Assembly: GCA_021464245.1 (NCBI GenBank)
Contig: JADCRB010000066.1
Location: forward strand, 2,021,548 to 2,085,547
DNA from: Carallia brachiata
Taxonomy: Eukaryota; Streptophyta; Magnoliopsida; Malpighiales; Rhizophoraceae
Length of the DNA stretch: 64,000 nucleotides
Reading direction: 5' to 3'
Part shown: one piece after another, positions 11,831 through 24,999 of the stretch
Layout of the letters: each line of letters opens with the position of its first letter
Numbering within the stretch: the stretch's first letter is position 1
Position numbers and translations under genes: made by a program
Notes under the pieces: model-generated
What the model saw: only the letters and a program-made list of their open reading frames with translations
The model's database searches: none
Told to the model about the DNA's origin: nothing

Positions 11831-14800
11831 CAATTTTGAAGGGATTGGCGATTGTGGACTAATTTTAATATGCGTTAGATTATATTTAGATTGTATTTTT
11901 TAGGATGTGTGTCTAATTGTTTTTGTATTTTGTTATGTCAGTTTATAGTTTGGAATTGTAAAAAATTATTTTCGGGTATATTCGATCAATTTTCATCGTA
12001 AGTCTACATAAGTGCAGTACGTGTTACTATATGTAATTTGGGCCGGATGAGATAGATCCGTCTAGAATGTCGATTTTAGTTAAGTCTAGTCTTATTTCGA
12101 TTTTTTTTTTTTTGGTCAAAATGATCTTCGTAGCCAATTTAGTAATGATCATTGAGGTCATGTCAGTTGTAAGCATTTATCAATACGTACTCTTATTTTA
12201 TATATAGGTCTTTCTAATGTTTTGACGTTAGGCTTATGCATTGTTTCAATTATTAATACAACGTGACTCTTTCAATTAACAAACAGTAGTGCACTAATAG
12301 GAGTCCCTGTTTAGGAACTTATGTAAGAAAAAGAAGATATAATCGTTCCAAGTTGTCCCCTAATAAATTAAAGGGAGACAAAAGGAAACTTCAGTCCGAC
12401 TGTGGCCTCCTTAGCAGGAGACCAGCCAACTAAAAACAATCAATGTAGTACAACGCCTAAGGCATGAAGCACTTAATGCAGTACCGAGACCACGGTGATG
12501 CCAAGCAGAATGTCCATTAATTATTTAAAACTTGCCGACTTGCGATTTCCTCAATGCACAGGCCCGTCTCCCCCCTTCTCTCTCTCCTTTTTTTTTTTTT
12601 TAGAAGATTTATGCCTGTAGAGAATAAGACAAAGAATGTGAGATTCGAAACTTACATATTCTTTAATTGGAGAGATCAGTGGTCATCCAGACAAATTAAG
12701 CTGGTTAGACTCATGTCCACTAAGATGCTTAAAGATATCACATTTACATTCTCTCTTTTTAAGTACCAAATTGCAGATGAGTTGGGAGACGTAGGCAATG
12801 GAGGAGCTCTTCCAGTATAAGATGGGTTCCGTTGGACTAGTGAAAAATGATAGTGAAGACAGTTAAATTTTTTTTAGTTAAAAATATATCGAATACGAAT
12901 TATCTGCAAACAAGATTAAAAATCGTCCATTTATATCGTTTGTCCGTTATTAACGTTGAAAGCCATGTAATGTCCACTATAAATTTGATTTATTACTATG
13001 AAGCTAATTGTTAAATGAGGAAAATTTTGAAATAAAAGAACTACTGTATAGCACCTTTGTAATGACACTACATAATTTTTTTTTCCTTTTTGGCCACAGT
13101 TTTTTTAAACAACTAACTATAAACAACCAAAAAAAATTTGAGAGAGAATGGTAACAAAAAAATAAAAAAAAGACTAACCATTAATGATTCTTTTGAATCA
13201 TTAACGATAAATAATAATAGCAATAATTGTTATTGTGATTATTAGATTTATAATTCTCATAATTAGCTGTGATATGCATCAAAATACTAAAATGTGCAGA
13301 CTTCAGTCTGCTAGTGCAATGAACTTTGTGTTTTGGATGTGTACAGCTCACTTCGTCCATAAATAATGGTAACACTGTCCGACACAAAACTGAAACATAC
13401 CTGAACAATCATAGGAGCGGACCAAAATATTTAGAAATGTCAAACTGATGGTTGAAGAAAAAAATAATTAAAAAATAAAATTAAAAATCATTTGAAATTT
13501 GAATTTTTTATATTTATTTTAAAAAGAGGCTTAACCAAGTCAAACTAGACAATAAATCGAATTGGACTAAAATCAATAATTGAATTGTAATTAAAATTAA
13601 AATCGTCAGTTAGTCGAATTTTCTATCAAGTTTAGTCTATTGGCACTTAGTTTGAATGAGAATGTCCTATTGTATAGCAAAAATAATTAAATTTGCATGT
13701 CGTGTCGTGTCTATCTATATAATCTAAGTAGATTTTTCGTGTATTGAAATCTATTTTGCAAAGTCTCTACAAAACGGACTAAGAACCGATTAGATGAGAG
13801 AATGTGCTCTGATTTCTAATGATATTTTATTTCTTCCTTCGAAACATGTCCCAACATAAACAGTATATATATGGTACTTCTATTTTATATTAAAACTAAG
13901 CGCCAATAGACTTTGTTATATATATGATAATAATAGTGACGATGATAATAATTAATTAATAGACAAATATTACATAATAATATTTGAATAGTAATAAAAT
14001 AATTAAATAATTAAAATTAAAAAATATAAAAAATAAAAAATATAATTAAATAAATTAAATAATTATTTTATTATTATTTAAAATTAAAATACGTGTTATT
14101 ATTTAAACCCTAATTCATATATATAATACATATAAGAGGGGGTTGTGCGGGGAAGATTTAATTCTGAATGATGAACGAAGAGGACAAGTGTCACCTTTTG
14201 AGACCAATCAAAGACAATGCCCGGGTGCGTGGCCCCACGGATTTAGGCTTTGCGTTTGACTTGTCCGAATAAAGGCAGGCTGCCTGGACGACTGAGACCC
14301 CCGAGACGCGGAGTTCAATAGTTATTGCCGCCCATTAATACACAGCTAATTTTGCATTACCAAACCTATGTTTTTTGTTTGGGTATTTTTTTAGAGAGAA
14401 TTGTCTTTGATTTTTTTTTTTTTTTTAAGATAAGTGGCAATATCTACAATTCTATACTCTTAACACCTAAAATTAAAGAATGAAACTTGAAATTGTCTAT
14501 TAAAAAATTTGTAATTCTATATCACAAGATATACATTTATTATATCAATCACTTTTACAAAAATTTAAACTCATAACTATGATACGAACCCAAAATTCTC
14601 CTCACGGCTATATGTCACCATTGTTTCAACTTGGTTTGGGGCCGCTCTATTACCTGGCCAACATTTTACATTTATTTCTAGCCAACATTTTACTTTTTTT
14701 TTTTTTTTTCTATATGGCACGTTTCATGTGTAATAATTTTCTCACCTACCCTTGAACTTGAGGCAAGCTCTCAATCCTTCTTTTTCACAGAATTTATTCT

Positions 14801-16285
14801 CCAGAAAAATTGTAAAATGCGCTAACATTTCATTGACCCAACTCTCACAATGTTGTTCAATTATAGAAAATCCTTTTCAGTTAAACTATGAATCATTAGC
14901 ATAACATTTTTGGCGTCGGCTCGTATTTGAAACATTAAATGCGCTTAAAAAACTTGGAATTTAAAATTTATAAAATGACAAATTTGTCCTTGAGATTAAG
15001 TTAATAAAGAGTGTTTAGGGAAAAATTCTCATTAATTGGAAAGAAATCAAGATTTTGAACCGCAATAAGAAGTAACCAAATTCAAGTTGTTAGAATGTTC
15101 CAGGGTAATGTATTGTAAATCAAGCCTACACAACGCCCAAAAGTCCTTGAAAAACACACAATAGATGGTCTAAGCATGGACTTAAAATTCAGTTAGACGA
15201 CCGGATGAACAGAAATTATAAGACAGGTAAGAACTAACAAAGGAAAGGACAAAACGGAGGAGCAAGTGTGAGGAAATTTTTAGGAATGGCAAAAGATTAC
15301 AACCGTTGGAAAAATCACCACATTTGTATCTCTTTAAACCTAAGATAATAATAAGAATAAAAATTTAAATTCTGATTAAAAAAAAGAATAACAATTTAAA
15401 TAGAATACTGGAAAAAAGAGTATTGTTAGTTGTAATTTAGCCAAAATTTAACCGGAATAATGTCAAATAAATATCATTTTGAGTTTTATATATTTTTTTA
15501 TTTATAAAGAACTCAAAAATTCATGATAAAATTTGGTTAGATTTTCTAACTATTCATTTTTTCTGGAGAATAAAAAAGAAGAAAAGCAAGAAATTAACAC
15601 TAGAATTAGTTCAAATTTTATGTTGAGGCACTAAAAATGGCAGCCACATCATCGCCACCCTTTCTCTCCTCCATCCAAATGTTTGGTCTGTTAGTAGTTT
15701 TAGGAGCCAATTCCGGATTCAGAGGTAACATTGTTTGTTCAATCCCACCACTTTTCCCCAGAAAAAAAAATAAAATAAAATAATCCTTTTAAAAGAAACA
15801 AAAAGAGAGCGAGAAAAAAAAAAGAAAAGAAAAAGAAAATAGCCAGAAAGAAAAGGCCAGCCATTGGTACCAACTTCCTCTTTTGCTTTCCCCCATCAAT
15901 CTAACAGAAGAGCCATTTTTACTTTTGTTTTTTGAAATCTAAGAAACACCCATTTCACAAATCCATTATAGCAACTCCACAAGAAACAAACTTTTGCCAG
16001 ACATTCTCAAAAACCAAAAAAAAAAAAAAAAAGACAACAGATTGATGATGTTCAAGCTGTTCTGTTAGTTCCCTTCATTGAGCACTTTGGGTTTGCAACA
16101 AGAATGTGTCTTTTGTACTTGAAAGACAACTCCATCCCACACACAGATGGGAGATAGACAGATGAAGATGTTAGTGGTAAGGAAAGAAAAATGCATGAGA
16201 AATAGAACAGAGAGAGAGTTTGTGTTTGTGTTTGTATTTGTAATGTGCCCGTGTAGGTAGGTAGAGGGGGTGGGGGGGAAGAGAA
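11831..16285. other. Intergenic and upstream region of the PIP 5-kinase gene
   Basis: AT-rich, with many homopolymer runs and no recognisable gene. The last 500 bases (A-rich at 15760-16035, then GT-rich and G-rich at 16200-16280) probably hold the promoter and 5' UTR of the kinase gene. No clear TATA box could be assigned. Confidence 0.4.
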
Positions 16286-19200
16286 ATGAGCAAAGAGTAC
16301 AAAGGCATTCTAAAGGCCTGGGAAGCAAAAATTAGGAAAACACAAGCTGCAACAAGGAAAAAAGCCCACACAATCTTTGGCACAATGATGTCAGCTGCAG
16401 TAGCTCACGTAGATGATGATGATATTTCAGGTGGTGAGTTCCTCAACCATGCAGAGAAAATCTTGTCTAATGGTGACTTCTACACAGGCCAATGGCTTGA
16501 AGGCCTCCCTCACGGCCATGGCAAATACCTGTGGACAGATGGGTGTATGTATGTTGGAGAATGGTACAGAGGCAGAACAATGGGGAAGGGTAAATTTAGT
16601 TGGCCTTCTGGTGCTACCTATGAGGGTGATTTCAAGACTGGTTTTATGGATGGTAAAGGGACTTATACCGGGTCTTCAGGTGATACTTACAGGGGTTCTT
16701 GGATTATGAATTTGAAACATGGACAAGGTACCCAGAGTTATTCCACTGGGGACTACTATGAAGGTGAATGGAGAAGAGGGTTGCAAGACAGCCATGGAAG
16801 ATACCAATGGAAGAAAGGGACTCACTATATCGGACAATGGAGACACGGTATAATGAATGGCAATGGAACTATGATTTGGAGCAATGGTAACAGATACGAT
16901 GGGTTTTGGGAGGATGGGGTGCCTAAAGGAAATGGGACCTTTAGATGGTCAGATGGGAGTTTCTATGTGGGAGTTTGGAGTAGAGATCCTAATGTCCAAA
17001 ATGGGACTTATTATCCTTCAGGGTCTGATTCGGAGAATATGGATTGGGATCCAAGAGAAGTTTATTTGGTGGACTTGAAAGATTGCACAATTTGTGCTGG
17101 TGAAATGGTATCTATTTTCCCATCACAGAAGATGTTGAATTGGAGTGGGATTAATGATCTAGGAACTTTGAAGCCAATGAAAGGGAATGGATTTGATGGA
17201 AAGCCTAGGAGGAAGTCTGTGGATGGGAGGCTGAGTAATTATAGTTTGGCATCAATGGATAGCAATGAGGTTTGCATTAGTGGTGGTGGTGATGTTGATT
17301 GGGCTGATGGAGATGAAGGGATTGGGACTTTTGAGGGTGGAGAGTTGGATTCAAACATTTACAGGTTGATAACACAGCCCGTGAAGAAGCAAGGGAAGAC
17401 AATATCTAAAGGGCATAAAAACTATAACCTCATGCTCAATCTCCAGCTGGGAATCAGGTACCGTGATTTGGAAAATGCTTCTGTGTTTGCTCTGTTTCCC
17501 TTTAATGTCCTGCTGTGGATGAAGTCTTAACTATTCTGCTTGAACGCTTATATGAGTTGATCTTGCATACATGGCTTATGCGCGCTTAAGTCACTTTGTA
17601 TTCTTTGTAATGTCAAAAATATTTCCCATATCGACGGGAATTAAAAAAATCATTACTTGATGGTCCATTTGTGTGGTTGATTTTTGTTTTGATTTGGTCT
17701 GTAAATGTTATCCTCCTTCTCTTTATGGACTACTCAAATCTGTGAATAATGGGCTTCTCTATCTTTTACCAGTTCATATGTGTTTCCTCATTCATCAAGA
17801 ACCTTGAAAATCATAGTGCATCCACAATATTCCAGCAAATATGATTCGAGTTTTGTATCAAAACGGTCATTGATGTCTTTTTTGTTATTCTTGCAACTTT
17901 ATGGATTCACAGGCATTCGGTGGGAAGACCTGGTCCAGCCGTATCTCTGGATCTGAAGGCTTCAGCTTTTGACCCTAAGGAAAAAGTTTGGACTAAATTT
18001 CCGCCTGAAGGATCGAAGTACACTCCTCCTCACCAGTCTTGTGACTTCAGATGGAAGGATTATTGCCCTTTGGTTTTCAGGTGAGAGCCCGATATATTTC
18101 ATTTCACATGAGAGCCCACCCTTTCTTTTCTCAGTAATTTCATTGTTTCAATCAACCTGCTTTAGTTGCAAAAGGATGAAGATATAGGAAATTATCTTAA
18201 GTCACTCCTCTGTTTGATTTATCTGGGACAGAATTGTGAAGAATGATCTCTGCTGAATAGCATGTTTAGTGTTCTGGGCACTAGGCACTGTATATCCTCA
18301 TATCGTTAAATGATAACCACAAATCTATTTTGTTCAGAACAGAGATCTATGAGACTAATAAAATGCTGTAGCATATTTAGTGATAAAGGCAATGTACATC
18401 AGACTGATGATTTCTGAGAAGCGCACTCATAGTAGTAGCCATTTCATATCAAATCATCATTTCTTGCTCAAATTCCCTATATATGGCTTGACCAGTCACC
18501 ATAATTTTCTCTCCAGGACTCTCAGGAAATTGTTCAATGTGGATGCAGCTGATTACATGTTATCAATATGTGGGAATGATGCCCTTAGGGAGCTTTCTTC
18601 TCCGGGTAAAAGTGGAAGCTTTTTTTACTTAACGCATGATGACCGCTACATGATAAAGACAATGAAGAAGGCAGAAGCAAAGGTTGGTGTTGTACCTTGA
18701 TTTGAAATTTTTTGAGACCATCAACAAGACTATGGTCTCCTCAGTTTCATGAAATGTTTATGAGCTTTTTATCACATCTCTGTGAGAAAAATAAGATATT
18801 CCTTTTAGGTTGAGGTGTTTGAACAAAGATTGAGTTTTAATCAAAAATATTTGCCTGTTATTGTCCAACTTGTTTCTGCTTAGTCGCTAAAATAGGAGGA
18901 TAAGTTTCCTTATTCTGCTTCTGAATTGTATTGTTCTTTTTCAGGTCTTGTTAAGGATGTTGCCTGCTTACTATAAGCATGTCCGATCATTTGAGAACAC
19001 TTTAGTTACCAAATTTTATGGTCTTCATTGTGTAAAATTAACTGGTCCAAATCAGAAAAAGGTAATACGTAGGTCACCGAGCAAATTCAGAGTACAAGTA
19101 TTTGTCGTATTCACCAACTTGATCAACTAAAGTGTTCACATTTCCCAGGTACGATTTGTCATAATGGGCAATCTTTTCTGCTCGGCGCACACTATTCATA

Positions 19201-21023
19201 GGCGCTTCGATTTAAAAGGTTCCTCCCATGGTCGTATAACTTCAAAACCTGAGGCAGAAATTGATTCAAATACAACCCTCAAGGACCTGGATCTCAAATA
19301 CATGTTCCGGTTACAGAAAGTTTGGTTCCAAGAGTTCTGCAGGTGAATATATTATCTGATTGAATTGAAAGCAAAATTGTTTTCTGTGCAACAGACCTAT
19401 GTTCACATTCCCCTTGAACTTGCATTCAGTTCGAAAGTTTCTTTTTTTTTCTTAAAAGGATTAAGGCTTTGCTGCTGTTGTTGTTGTTTTAAAAAAAGCC
19501 TGACTTAGAAAGGAGATATATGTAACCCATTCATTTCCGGTAATGGCATCACATGCACCATTAAATCATTTTGATTTTGGGGATGCTGAATCTTAAATTT
19601 CAGTGGTTTTCATCATTCTGCTGCTAGTTTAGGCTGCCCAGATATTGCCTGTAAAACATCAATGAGTTTATTAGATAACGGATCTAGGATATAAAGCCTG
19701 AAAGCTAGAAAGATTTCCATTATTGATACAAAGAATAACTGAAATGAACTGCAAGGAAACAGAGAGGACGGAAATTGTAGTAGCAGTTCTTGTTCACGGC
19801 TGGAGAAATAATAGGTGTTTATATATTGCCAAATATATATCTTAGGATGCCAATGGTGTCTGCTATTGGATGCTAAGCTGTGGATGGATGAATTTGTATT
19901 TCATGAAGTGTCTAACTTTCATTGTTTAGTTTGTTTGTGGTTCCCAGACCTACACACATAAATGTAATAGTTTGTTTGTGGTTCCCAGACCTACACACAT
20001 AAATGTAAGAGTGATTTATAATTGTGCAAAGGCACTCTTAATTGTTATTGTTAACAACTTAAATGTACCTTCATTCAGGCAAGTGGATAGGGATTGTGAA
20101 TTTCTTGAACAAGAAAGGATTATGGACTACAGTATGTTGGTTGGTCTTCACTTCCGGGAGGCTACATATGCCATGACACCACCTCGTACTTCAGGAGTGC
20201 GTACTCCTACTGGACTTCGCACACCAACTGGAATGCGCACTCCTACTGGTCATTTCCTTTATATACCTATTCAAATATCTATGTAATTTTGGAAGCAACC
20301 TTGGCTCATAAATGTGTCTCCTTTTATTGGCAGGCAATGAAGATCTTGACAACGAATCAGGAGCTCCAAGGCTTTCAAGGGTGGACATGGATGAGCTTTT
20401 TGACCCTGCTCGGCAAGTAGAACTTAGAATCTAAGAAATGTTAATATGTTTTTTTTGCTTTTGTGGAACTCCCAACTGATGGCTATATGTGGGTCATATT
20501 TAGTCTGATATTTATGCCAAATAATGCTTCACTTGGTGGTTAACTGGAGTTGCTGCTGCTTATAAATGATATTGAAGTGCTTAGTAACTCATCCTAGTTG
20601 ACTCATCTGTCAAACATTTCTTTCGTTAGCGCATGATCGCTTTCACTCTGACTATGAAATCCCATCAGTCGTTATGACGGATATCAAGTTACCACCTTGC
20701 CTCCTTGATTCATTCTGAATCTCTTATGCAGGTTGGCTTGGACCACCAAGTTAGGTATAAGCATGCCAGCACAGGTGGAAAAGACAGTTAGAAAAGGCAA
20801 TTCTGAAGCGCAGCTGGTTGGAGAACCAACTGGCGAGATGTTTGAAGTCATCTTATATTTTGGTATAATAGACATTCTGCAAGACTATGATATTAGCAAA
20901 AAGCTGGAGCATGCATACAAATCAATGCAATACGACCCTACTTCAATATCTGCTGTTGATCCAAAGCAATACTCAAGACGGTTCCGGGACTTCATTTTCA
21001 AAGTTTTTGTAGAAGACACCTGA
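16286..21023 (+). CDS. PIP5K: Phosphatidylinositol-4-phosphate 5-kinase with MORN repeats
   Basis: The enzyme phosphorylates PtdIns4P to PtdIns(4,5)P2 at the plasma membrane. Exons are 16286-17457, 17913-18080, 18517-18682, 18945-19061, 19149-19342, 20079-20248, 20334-20412 and 20732-21023. They join without frame breaks to about 785 residues, normal for plant type B enzymes. The N-terminus ([20 protein letters not shown]) fits the PIP5K4-6 group. Eight MORN repeats of 23 residues span about 64-248 (YTGQW, YVGEW, YEGDF, YRGSW, YEGEW, YIGQW, YDGFW, YVGVW). The catalytic part follows a linker and includes [20 protein letters not shown] with the ATP-site Lys, [35 protein letters not shown] and the substrate-loop region [17 protein letters not shown]. 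Intron 7 uses a GC donor (GCAAGT). Exon 6 ends in three RTPTG repeats. The gene looks intact. Confidence 0.95.
19927..20008 (+). repeat. Exact 41-bp tandem duplication in PIP5K intron 5
   Basis: Units 19927-19967 and 19968-20008 are identical and begin TAGTTTGTTTGTGGTTCCCA. They end 70 bp before the exon 6 acceptor at 20078. The perfect identity points to a recent slippage or repair event. Confidence 0.9.
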
Positions 21024-23380
21024 AGGCCTAGTAACTTTGACCACATTTTCAAGTTGCAACCAGTGGCCATCTTTTTTGGCCATCAATTATTGGAGATGAC
21101 ACAATGAGAGCTAAGGTTACCATATTTGGCACATTCTTGGTTACTCCGGAATGAGCTGTTGCTGCCAGAAACATGCTCTATATTTGGCTCTGCAAGTTCC
21201 CTCATTGTCATCATCTCTGCTGACTGGAAGTTCCCAAGATACCTTATAACATAGGAAAGGATAGATTAGCATGATAGCCATATTTTTTTCTGCTTGATTC
21301 TGTTGTAAATTAGTTGAAGCGGTGGAAAACCCCTTATTCATATTGATTCTTTTGTACCTAAATTCTTTTTCCCAAAAGTTTTTAGCGTCCCATGTTTCGG
21401 ATGCTGTAATTTGTACAGAAGGACATTGAAAGGTGGAACTAACTTTTAGGATCTCTTGATTTTGAAGGAAATTCTTCACTGGCAAAGATTCAGATCTCTT
21501 TAACTTTATGTGGCGCTTTTGCAAAAACTATGATCCTTCCAGTTTCGGTTTATCTGCTTCAAACATATTATTATTGTTAAATTGCATTAAAAATTAAAAA
21601 TTATCGTCTCAACTCTCAACACATAAAGCTGTTACATGAGAACTTGCTTTCTCAAGAAAATTCTGGAGTTGATGTGCTATTTCATGTTTTATGTTTTACC
21701 AAATATAGGTTAATGTGAAAGTTTTCAAAATACTCTGAATCAAGGAAACAATTCAAATCCCATGCTTGAAAGAAGTAGAGAAAAGGTAACTAGATCACCA
21801 ATGCGCATTCGTTTTAGAGTTAAAACAGTTTGCTAAATTTGAAACCCTCTCTATAATGGAATACAACTTCCCCAAAGTTCACCTTTTGAGCTCCTTTATT
21901 GAGAGGCAAAACTATTAAGACATAAGAATCAGCAATAGTTAAAGTAATTAGAGATAATAGTCTTTCGATTAAGAGATCTGAGATTCGAACTTAAATTCAT
22001 CTTTCATCTCTTTCATCCACAACAGTTAGGCAATTAGTTTCAAAGGACCGAATATATATATATATATATATATAATTTCGCCCAGTTACAATGGAGTACC
22101 GTTGCATACAGTCACAGTGGATGATCTAAAACAATAAGTTTCCAAATTCACAGCTTGATGGTCCAGGTAAGACACACTGTACAATATGATGTTGGGATTA
22201 GAACCTATAAATTAGCTTCGATGAAACTATTAGATCTTTGCCGCCTGTGCTAATCTATTGTCCAAATCCCAAAATAAATACTGCAAGCACCACCACATTA
22301 GAAATCCATTCACTCAGTCTAGAAATCTTCGCCTCTAAATTAAGTATACAAAGCCAACACTGCAACATAATTTTGGAAATTTGCATCTAAACCAAATAGG
22401 ACTATTGTAAGAAAAAGTTGAGCACAGATGGTGCGTCTAGGCAAGCTTCTATTTAATTAGTAACTCTAGAAGATATGCTTCCATGGTCGGGACACTGTAC
22501 TGGCAGTGTGTTTTCAAGAAAGAGTAAATGTTAGTGTACCGATATTTGGTGTGCCGATTTTTGTCCTGAATAGAACTGAAACTGTTATTTTTGAAACTAG
22601 AACTGATATTTTTAAAACAGTTATTTTTTTTACATTTCAAAAATATTAACCGCAGTTTTAAAAAATAATAGATGTAATTTCGTCTGAGACAAAATCCTGA
22701 TACATTATTTCGGGATACTTAATTGCACTCTTCAAGAAAAGGAGTTCGAGGCCTAGCTCATAAACTCAACATTTTTTATTAAGATCAAAATGCCACACAC
22801 AACCTGAGAAGTGTACACTTCAATTATCTCTCTTAATACAACAAATTAAGATTGCACACCCTCATATAGTAGACCACATCTATTCGTAGTTTAATATTGA
22901 AATCATTACCAAAAAAAGACTTAACTAGTTTAAATACTACTTGAATACTGAATCCTAATATAATATGGATTAACTACAACACTAAGCAAGCCCTTTTCCT
23001 AGTATGCCTCAAACACATCCTTCTTCTTCTTCTTCTTCTTTTTTTTTTTTCCGAGTAATTTTATAACATATAAAAAAGTAATTCTTAATTTTTAAACATA
23101 CAAAGTACACATCAATAGACAGTGACAGTTGATACCTACATAAGCAATGCATTTCCTTTTCCTCTTCTATAAAATTTGTCCTCCAAAAAATTGTTTTGTG
23201 CTTGTTCTGTACTTGTCACTCCTAATAACCTTATAATTAGCCTGATAAGAACAGATGTGACTCAATTCCCTAAATTGAATTAATATAAGATAGTGTAATT
23301 TATTGTCAAATCAACGAACAAAACTCTGAGTACAAATACCATTTAGTCACAAAGTGTAAAAGAGTACAAATATTATAAAA
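21024..23380. other. Intergenic between PIP5K and phytocyanin genes
   Basis: This holds the 3' flank of the kinase gene, a (TA)n tract at about 22052-22074, a MITE-like element at 22515-22737 (listed separately) and a (CTT)n/T tract at about 23014-23050. No gene was seen. Confidence 0.5.
22515..22737. mobile_element. MITE-like element with imperfect terminal inverted repeats
   Basis: The left end (GTGTACCGATATTTGGTGTG, then CCGATTTTTGTCC) resembles the reverse complement of the right end (AGTATCCCGAAATAATGTAT, then CAGGATTTTGTCTC). The core is short and AT-rich without coding capacity. Similarity of the ends is only about two-thirds by eye, so this is a moderate call. Confidence 0.45.
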
Positions 23381-24380
23381 TTAGAACAACAATCCAAAGG
23401 TGATAGCCAAAATTGAAGCAAAGATGCTGGCCAACACATTGGAAGCTGAAGAGCCGGGAGGAGGAGGCGTGCTTGTTGAGCCCGTGGGGCCGGCGGATGG
23501 GGTCGGAGCACAATCGTCCGGGTTAGCACTTGAAGAAGGTGAAGGAGTGGTAGGAGTGGTTGGGATGGCTGGTCTAGGAGTTGTAGAGGGTGGTGTGGCG
23601 CCTGGTGTTCCTGAGACTGTAATTGCCAGCTTTTGGCCGAATTGGCAATGGCGGCCAATGGTGCAAATGTAGTAGTGCTCTCCAGCAGAGGTGAGCGTGA
23701 CGTTCGCCGGTCCGGTGGTGATCATATCCCCGATAGCATTTGCAGAAGTGCATGCATCAAAAGACGACTTTTGGACTTGGAGCACATCATGATTGTTGGT
23801 GTCGAAATTGAATACTGAAATGATGAAGTAGATCAATTTACTAGAGCATTATCTTCCATTAACGCAAACATTCTAAAAATAAATTATCAAAGTTAAACCT
23901 CAAACATTTAAATCAAATCTAAATTTTGCTCGCACTTAACCACTTAATGGTAGCGGCGATTTGACTATATATGAATTATACAAACTTAGTTAGGAAACCT
24001 TCCAATTTGAAGTTTAAATTGTTGAATGGGATCTAAAAACGTTCGACCTAAAAATTTAAACTGTTAAATGAAATTCATGAATCAATCATATATTAAATTT
24101 TGAAAAAGTGACAATAAATTGTACAATATTATGGACTTTACTTAGTTAATCAAATATTAATAACTTGAAATTGTATAAGTCAAGTTGGGTAGACTTTGTT
24201 ACCTAGAGTGTCACCGACCATAAACGTCTTGCCATTAGCCCAATTGGTGTACACTGCCGCACCACCGGTTGGCACGGTCCAGCCAAGGCTATCCCCAACC
24301 ACATGCACCGTTTGTGCTGCTGCACCTTGCACCAACACCATCGCAAGAAACCCAAAAACAATACACATCAATCTTGCCAT
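23381..24380 (-). CDS. Phytocyanin (blue copper, stellacyanin/uclacyanin-like), GPI-anchored
   Basis: Two exons on the minus strand, 24203-24380 and 23381-23814, encode 203 residues. The single intron sits at the position usual for phytocyanins. A signal peptide (MARLMCIVFGFLAMVLVQGA) is followed by the cupredoxin domain. The type 1 copper ligands are visible as His68 (NNHDV), Cys110 (YYICTIG), His115 (GRHC) and Gln120 (FGQK). Cys81 and Cys116 fit the family disulfide. Gln rather than Met as the axial ligand is stellacyanin-like. A Pro/Ser/Thr-rich stretch, as in arabinogalactan glycomodules, and a hydrophobic C-terminus (ASILAITFGLLF) indicate a GPI anchor. The protein is expected on the outer face of the plasma membrane or in the wall. 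The frame is intact. Confidence 0.9.
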
Positions 24381-24496
24381 CTCTCGACACCTTAATTTTC
24401 AATACAAATCTCAAACTCAAATTGACCCTTAAATTATATTCTTTTCTCCTTTCTCTTTATATTGCTACTTGTGATGAAAATATGATTTGGGGTCCC

Positions 24497-24511
24497 TATA
24501 TATATATAATA
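24497..24511 (-). promoter_or_regulatory. Probable TATA box of the phytocyanin gene
   Basis: On the minus strand the sequence reads ATTATATATATATAGGGACC, about 120 bp before the start codon at 24380. That distance leaves room for a 5' UTR of about 80-90 bp. The call rests on motif and position only. Confidence 0.45.
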
Positions 24512-24999
24512 TGGGTATTAGTCATGGAGGTGCATAGTGTCGATTGGGTCCAATTTGGACGCGGCCCTGAAGAGGCAATAACTTGGTCAATGGCCGCTAC
24601 CAAAGCAATATTGGCATGGTGGGAATGCATGAAACGCCGGACCATTCTTTTGTAGTTTACATCAAGTCCATCGATACGTGGAGACTTGGTATTTTTGAAG
24701 CTGAGTAAATTTCCAATGACTTAGAAGTTTAAACGCGTAGGCTAACAAATGGTTTTTTGGACCGCATGAATTTCCACATTCGGAAAAATGTATAGCCTGA
24801 CTTGACTTAGTTTCCATGCATCTAATGTTTTGCACTAAAGATGATTTTGTAAACCCGGGAAAATTCCACACTTATTTATTTCCAAAATTATTTGTTTATT
24901 TGTTTATTTGCGTAGGGCCAGCAGTCATGGCACTTGGTTAGGGGCCCATCCAAGAAGCCACATCCTCGTAACAACGTGTAAAGAGCATATATATCATAA

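Noticed and set aside
16065..16383. Minus-strand frames opposite the PIP5K 5' end
   Set aside because: They are shadows of the kinase 5' UTR and first exon.
23400..23818. Gly/Val-rich plus-strand frames over the phytocyanin gene
   Set aside because: They are antisense to the Pro-rich tail of the phytocyanin.
24269..24655. Plus-strand frame upstream of the phytocyanin start
   Set aside because: It is antisense to exon 1 and the promoter, with no family similarity.
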